From Scardovia wiggsiae (GTDB lineage: Bacteria > Actinomycetota > Actinomycetes > Actinomycetales > Bifidobacteriaceae), in assembly GCF_051045985.1 (NCBI RefSeq), contig NZ_CP157350.1, forward strand, positions 1 through 64,000: DNA of 64,000 nt, in the 5' to 3' direction. Within the stretch, counting starts at the first letter, position 1; the number at the start of each line of letters is the position of its first letter. The notes below the pieces were generated by a model. That model was not told where the DNA came from, made no database searches, and saw only the letters and a list, made by a program, of their open reading frames with translations. Positions 60,488 to 64,000 of the stretch are shown here, in pieces. Made by a program: the position numbers and the translations under genes.

Positions 60488-62062
60488 TTACGGGATCCTC
60501 CAGCTGTGCCCATCGTTAGCCAGCATGGTATCTGCCTGCGCCGGACCCCATGTTCCTGCACGGTATGGCTCCGGCTGGCCCTGGGCCGACCAGAACTCTT
60601 CTATCGGGTCAAGGATCTTCCATGACAGGTCGATCTCCCGGGATGTGGGGAACAGTGGCGGATCTCCAAGCAGGACATCCAGGATCAGGCGTTCATAGGC
60701 TTCGGGGGAAGCTTCAGTGAACGAGTTGCCGTAGGTGAAATCCATATTCACGTCGCGCACTTCCATGGCAGTGCCCGGTACCTTGGAACCGAACCGCAGG
60801 GTAATGCCTTCGTCGGGCTGCACCCGTATGACGATAGCGTTCTCGCCAAGTTCCTGCGTTGACGTGGAATCGAACGGCAGATGCGGGGCGCGCTTAAAGT
60901 TTACGGCGATCTCAGTGACGCGCTTGCCCAGCCGTTTGCCTGTGCGCAGGTAGAACGGCACTCCCGCCCAGCGGCGGGTATCAATATCAAGCCTTACGGC
61001 TGCATAAGTCTCTGTAGTGGAATCCTGGCTGATGCCGGCCTCCTCCAGGTATCCGACAACTTTCTCAGAGCCCTGCCAGCCTGCTGAATACTGCCCTCTC
61101 GCAGTATGTGCCGCAAGATCTTCCGGCAGCCGTACAGAGGAAAGGACTTTGAGTTTCTCTATCGCCAGGTCTTTCGCGTTGAAACTGGCAGGCTCCTCCA
61201 TGGCAGTGAGCGCCATCAGCTGGAGAAGATGGTTCTGGATAACATCCCTGGCAGCGCCTATCCCGTCGTAATATCCTGCGCGGCCTCCGATGCCGATATC
61301 TTCAGCCATAGTGATCTCAACGTGGCTGACATAATTCGAATTCCATACCGGCTCAAACATCATATTGGCGAAACGCAGCGCTAGAAGGTTCTGCACAGTT
61401 TCCTTACCGAGATAATGGTCAATACGGAATACCGAGTTTGGATCGAACACTTCCGACACAACGCGGTCGAGTTCCCGCGAACTCGCCAGATCGCGCCCGA
61501 AAGGCTTTTCAATAATAACGCGCCTCCATGCGTCGCCGGCAGACTTGGCAAGCCCTGAATCGGCAAGCTGCTTCGCTACGACGGGGAAATCCCTCGGCGG
61601 GATGGACATATAGAAAGCATGGTTGCCTTCGGTGCCCCTTATTCGGTCCAGCTCTGCGACTGTGCTGCTCAGCCGTGCGAATGCATCAGCATCGTCAAAA
61701 GTGCCCTGGACGAAACGCAGCCCTTCGCTCAGATGCTTCCAGGTGGAATCATTGAAGGGGGTACGGCAGTGTTCCCGGACATTTTCTTTAACGAATCCCG
61801 CGAAATCGTCATGCGACCAGTCGCGCCGTCCAAAACCGACCAGCCCGAACCCTGCCGGCAGGAGGCCGCGGTTAGCAAGGTCGTATACGGCCGGGAGAAG
61901 TTTCTTTTTCGACAGATCGCCGGTAACACCGAACAGTACAAGGGAACAAGGCCCTGCAATACGGGGTAGCCTTAAATCGCGCGGATCACGGAGCGGGTTC
62001 TTCCACTGTGAGGCGTGCGCAGAATCTGCTGAGTTTATTGAACCTGTTGAACCTGTAGTCAT
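60488..62062 (-). CDS. zwf: Glucose-6-phosphate 1-dehydrogenase
   Basis: First enzyme of the oxidative pentose phosphate pathway; oxidises glucose 6-phosphate using NADP+. The coenzyme-binding start is SLVLFGVTGDLSKKKLLPAV, the substrate Lys/His site RIDHYLGKETVQNLLALRFA, and VIIEKPFGRDLASSRELD carries the conserved Lys-Pro. I start at ATG 62062 (MTTGSTGSINSADS), matching the length of relatives; an in-frame GTG at 62122 would add twenty residues. Neither has a clear ribosome site. 524 residues. It is followed by opcA and pgl on the same strand. Confidence 0.95.
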   Translation of the reverse strand: MTTGSTGSINSADSAHASQWKNPLRDPRDLRLPRIAGPCSLVLFGVTGDLSKKKLLPAVYDLANRGLLPAGFGLVGFGRRDWSHDDFAGFVKENVREHCRTPFNDSTWKHLSEGLRFVQGTFDDADAFARLSSTVAELDRIRGTEGNHAFYMSIPPRDFPVVAKQLADSGLAKSAGDAWRRVIIEKPFGRDLASSRELDRVVSEVFDPNSVFRIDHYLGKETVQNLLALRFANMMFEPVWNSNYVSHVEITMAEDIGIGGRAGYYDGIGAARDVIQNHLLQLMALTAMEEPASFNAKDLAIEKLKVLSSVRLPEDLAAHTARGQYSAGWQGSEKVVGYLEEAGISQDSTTETYAAVRLDIDTRRWAGVPFYLRTGKRLGKRVTEIAVNFKRAPHLPFDSTSTQELGENAIVIRVQPDEGITLRFGSKVPGTAMEVRDVNMDFTYGNSFTEASPEAYERLILDVLLGDPPLFPTSREIDLSWKILDPIEEFWSAQGQPEPYRAGTWGPAQADTMLANDGHSWRIP

Positions 62063-62195
62063 ATCTGCTATTCTAACGGCCGCTGTAGCCGCAGCATCCT
62101 GATATCGGGAAATTTCGCGCACTGCAAGAATTTAACCTTGCCGGCAGAACAGGCAGTTCAAATCCTATTGAGGCTGAAAGCCGCCGGGAATTTGC

Positions 62196-62924
62196 TCAGT
62201 AGATATGGATGGGCGTCCCTGTGGGGAGCTGGTCATAGAGCCATTTGCTGTCTGCTATGCTCAGGCGGATGCAGCCGTGCGATGCCGGGCTGCCCAGCTT
62301 TTCGGCTTCGCTGGCAATGTATTCGCCGTTGATGTCAGTAGGGACGGAGTGGAAAAGGATATTGTCATGGATGCAGATCCAGTTCTGTGCGCCCATCCGC
62401 TCCGCAGTATTGTAGAACGATGCCCCGCGAGGGTTGGGCGCATATCCGCCCGCTACGAAATTGCCGGTTGGCGTAGTGTTGTCCATCCCTGTGCTGGCAA
62501 TCATCGTGTAAATAGTCTGGCCGTTTGATTTAACATATACGCGCTGTTTTTTGAGGTCTACGTCAATTGAGAGTTCACTGTAACCAGCAAGGTCCGGCTG
62601 CGCCCCGCCGGTCGGGCCATGCCAGTCGACTTTCCTGCCCGGCGCCTTTGGCTTCGCCGTCTTTGCAGCAGATCCGGATGATCGGGCAGGCTTCGCGGAC
62701 CGTGCTGATTGGGCTGTATTCTTGGGTGTGGCTGACGAGCTTAGTGTTGTTATACCTGCATCATTGGGGGTGCGCCCCTGCTGCGAAGACTGGAACAGGT
62801 GGATAATGCCTATTGCCGACCCGAGGATAATGCACGCTGCCGCTATCACGCCGACAACGAGCGCCGCAAAATCATGCTTGTGCGCGCGCCAGTCGGCGGC
62901 CCTGATATGCGGCTTTCCAATCAT
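62196..62924 (-). CDS. L,D-transpeptidase (YkuD domain), membrane-anchored
   Basis: Cell-wall enzyme that forms 3-3 cross-links or anchors proteins to peptidoglycan. The short basic N-terminus and one membrane helix (ALVVGVIAAACIILGSAIGI) are followed by an Ala/Ser/Lys-rich linker (about 65-105). The YkuD domain starts SIDVDLKKQRVYVKSNGQTI and contains the catalytic motif SHGCIRLSIADSKWLYDQL with the Cys and His. Length 242 is compact. It lies upstream of zwf on the same strand with a 130-base gap, probably independent in function. Whether it cross-links peptides or lipoproteins is unknown. Confidence 0.93.
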   Translation of the reverse strand: MIGKPHIRAADWRAHKHDFAALVVGVIAAACIILGSAIGIIHLFQSSQQGRTPNDAGITTLSSSATPKNTAQSARSAKPARSSGSAAKTAKPKAPGRKVDWHGPTGGAQPDLAGYSELSIDVDLKKQRVYVKSNGQTIYTMIASTGMDNTTPTGNFVAGGYAPNPRGASFYNTAERMGAQNWICIHDNILFHSVPTDINGEYIASEAEKLGSPASHGCIRLSIADSKWLYDQLPTGTPIHIY

Positions 62925-63054
62925 GCATCTATTTTAGCCAATCCGCCTGAGGTAAATACCATGCGGCATTTTGCCGGCAGCCTCCGGGCTGGCTCTGAAT
63001 AGGGCGGGACTTGTGAAGCTGCAGCAGCGTAGCATATAGGCTATCGCTAAGCTT

Positions 63055-63084
63055 GATGAACACTTTAAAGATGAACACTTTAAA
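63055..63084. repeat. Perfect 15-bp tandem duplication
   Basis: GATGAACACTTTAAA at 63055-63069 is repeated exactly at 63070-63084. It lies in the L,D-transpeptidase/HD-protein gap (62925-63221), which otherwise holds no gene. It is probably a recent slip of replication, since the copies are identical and adjacent; a regulatory role is possible but not supported. Confidence 0.7.
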
Positions 63085-63221
63085 ACATTATGTATCCAGT
63101 ATAAAGGGTAACGATTTTTTGAACTATGCTGCCCGTCCAGTCCCTGCTCGGAACTGCTTATGGACGGCACGCATACAGGCAGCAAATGCTGCCGGTTCTC
63201 CGCGCGTTTTATGATAGGGAT

Positions 63222-64000
63222 ATGGATTTGGGTTTTGGGCCGGTGAAAACCGGCAGGGACAGCAGGCATAATACAGCCAGCGTGCCAGACATGGCCGGTA
63301 AGGCAGGCGCGGCTGGCGGGGCCGGTGCAACCGGTGGAGCAGGTCCCCTTTGGCCTGGTGCGCGGGGCGGCACATGGAATACGCGGATACTCGACGATAT
63401 ACTTCCGCAGCTTGAGATATCAGAGGAAGCCCTGGGCTGGGCTCTCAGCCTCCACAGGGATCAGGCGCCGGGCGACAGGGCATTCGACCTTATCGCTTCG
63501 CATTGTGCAATCGTTGCGCTCCTTACCCAGCGCATCTGCAAAAGTATCGCGGGGGGAAGCGCCGCAGGCTACAGTACTGCAGGCAGGAATACTGCGGGGC
63601 ATGGTGCCCATGGGCAAGATACTGCGGGCCGAAGTGCTGGGGACCATGGGGCAGCAACGGACGGCAGCCGCCCTGTTGACCTTCCCCTGGCCGTGCTGGG
63701 CGCGCTTATCCACGACATCGGTACGTATCAGGTCATCAATGACCCGGGATCGTACGGGGGTAGGGAGGCTGGTCCCGCCCATCCCGTGACTTTCCGCAGG
63801 GACTATATCCGGCACGGGATACTGGGATATGCATATCTGCGTGATTCCGGCGCCGATGAAGCAGTGGCGCAGTTTGCCCGCAACCATACAGGCCTTGGGC
63901 TGACCAGGGATATGGTCGAACGGCAGCATCTGGACCTCCCGGCCGCTGATTATGCGCCGCTTACCCGTGAGCAGGAGATCGTCATGTATGCAGATAAATT
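63222..64000 (+). CDS. HD-domain protein, partial (continues beyond window)
   Basis: An open frame from ATG 63222 reaches the window edge, 259 residues so far. A low-complexity Gly/Ala stretch (about residues 24-45) precedes a helical region (ILDDILPQLEISEEALGWAL). A second Gly/Ala/Ser-rich loop (about 110-150) splits the fold, then VLGALIHDIGTYQVI carries the HD metal-binding pair, and FARNHTGLGLTRDMVERQHL follows. This is a metal-dependent phosphohydrolase of the HD superfamily; nucleotide, cyclic-dinucleotide or other phosphate substrate cannot be told. The start is uncertain since no well-spaced ribosome site precedes it. Confidence 0.8.
   Translation, partial: MDLGFGPVKTGRDSRHNTASVPDMAGKAGAAGGAGATGGAGPLWPGARGGTWNTRILDDILPQLEISEEALGWALSLHRDQAPGDRAFDLIASHCAIVALLTQRICKSIAGGSAAGYSTAGRNTAGHGAHGQDTAGRSAGDHGAATDGSRPVDLPLAVLGALIHDIGTYQVINDPGSYGGREAGPAHPVTFRRDYIRHGILGYAYLRDSGADEAVAQFARNHTGLGLTRDMVERQHLDLPAADYAPLTREQEIVMYADK

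Noticed and set aside
1..64000. CRISPR array, rRNA operon, prophage or restriction system
   Set aside because: No regularly spaced repeats, rRNA sequence, phage structural genes or restriction-modification genes were found.

Overview
The window reads as the replication-origin end of a circular chromosome from the actinobacterial family Bifidobacteriaceae. The order dnaA - oriC - dnaN - recF - DUF721 - gyrB - gyrA - DUF3566 is the classic actinobacterial origin block. The DUF3073, DUF4032, OpcA, ThrE, Pr6Pr-like and MsmK/UgpC-type genes are all common in bifidobacteria. Base composition of the host part is near 50% G+C by eye, lower than most Bifidobacterium, which would fit a Scardovia/Alloscardovia-like genus. 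That genus placement is inference; the family placement is well supported by gene content.

Layout. 1-11075: replication initiation and topoisomerase block, with a DnaA-box cluster (oriC) at 1977-2220. 11136-16830: an L-arabinose operon (LacI-type regulator, then araB, araD, araA) with a perfect 14-bp operator palindrome overlapping the promoter of araB and a clean terminator after araA. 16843 to about 22610: an AT-rich, Firmicutes-like, degenerate mobilizable element (large serine recombinase, 48-residue protein, sigma factor, truncated relaxase, MobC, ABC-class ATPase). It abuts a gtrA-like gene that has lost its 5' end. 22620-27742: glycosyltransferase, a near-consensus parS site, alkyladenine DNA glycosylase, an orphan zinc/manganese-binding lipoprotein, tRNA-Thr(TGT) and an acetyltransferase. 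27873-37112: DsbA-like thioredoxin, Ser/Thr kinase, sugar-ABC ATPase, DUF4032 protein, RlmB and a CPBP protease. 37332-43340: P-type Ca2+-ATPase-like pump, a second LacI regulator, PAP2 phosphatase and dCTP deaminase. 43422-55158: esterase, FtsY and its small membrane neighbour, MATE and ThrE exporters, DUF3073, TrpRS, TatD and a Kup potassium transporter with a long extra N-terminus. 55253-62062: a pentose-phosphate cluster (gnd; then pgl, opcA and zwf on the other strand) with two unrelated genes between. 62196-64000: an L,D-transpeptidase and an HD-domain protein that runs off the window.

How the genes work together. The origin block assembles and supercoils the replication fork, and the parS-like site about 21 kb from oriC fits a chromosome-segregation centromere. 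The ara genes convert L-arabinose to D-xylulose 5-phosphate, the entry point of the bifid shunt. Zwf/OpcA/Pgl/Gnd supply NADPH and pentose phosphate. I did not find a CRISPR array, a defence island, or an obviously new multi-gene system. The least ordinary parts are the decayed mobile element with its ABC-class ATPase, the truncated gtrA next to it, the parS pair, and several low-complexity extensions on membrane proteins.
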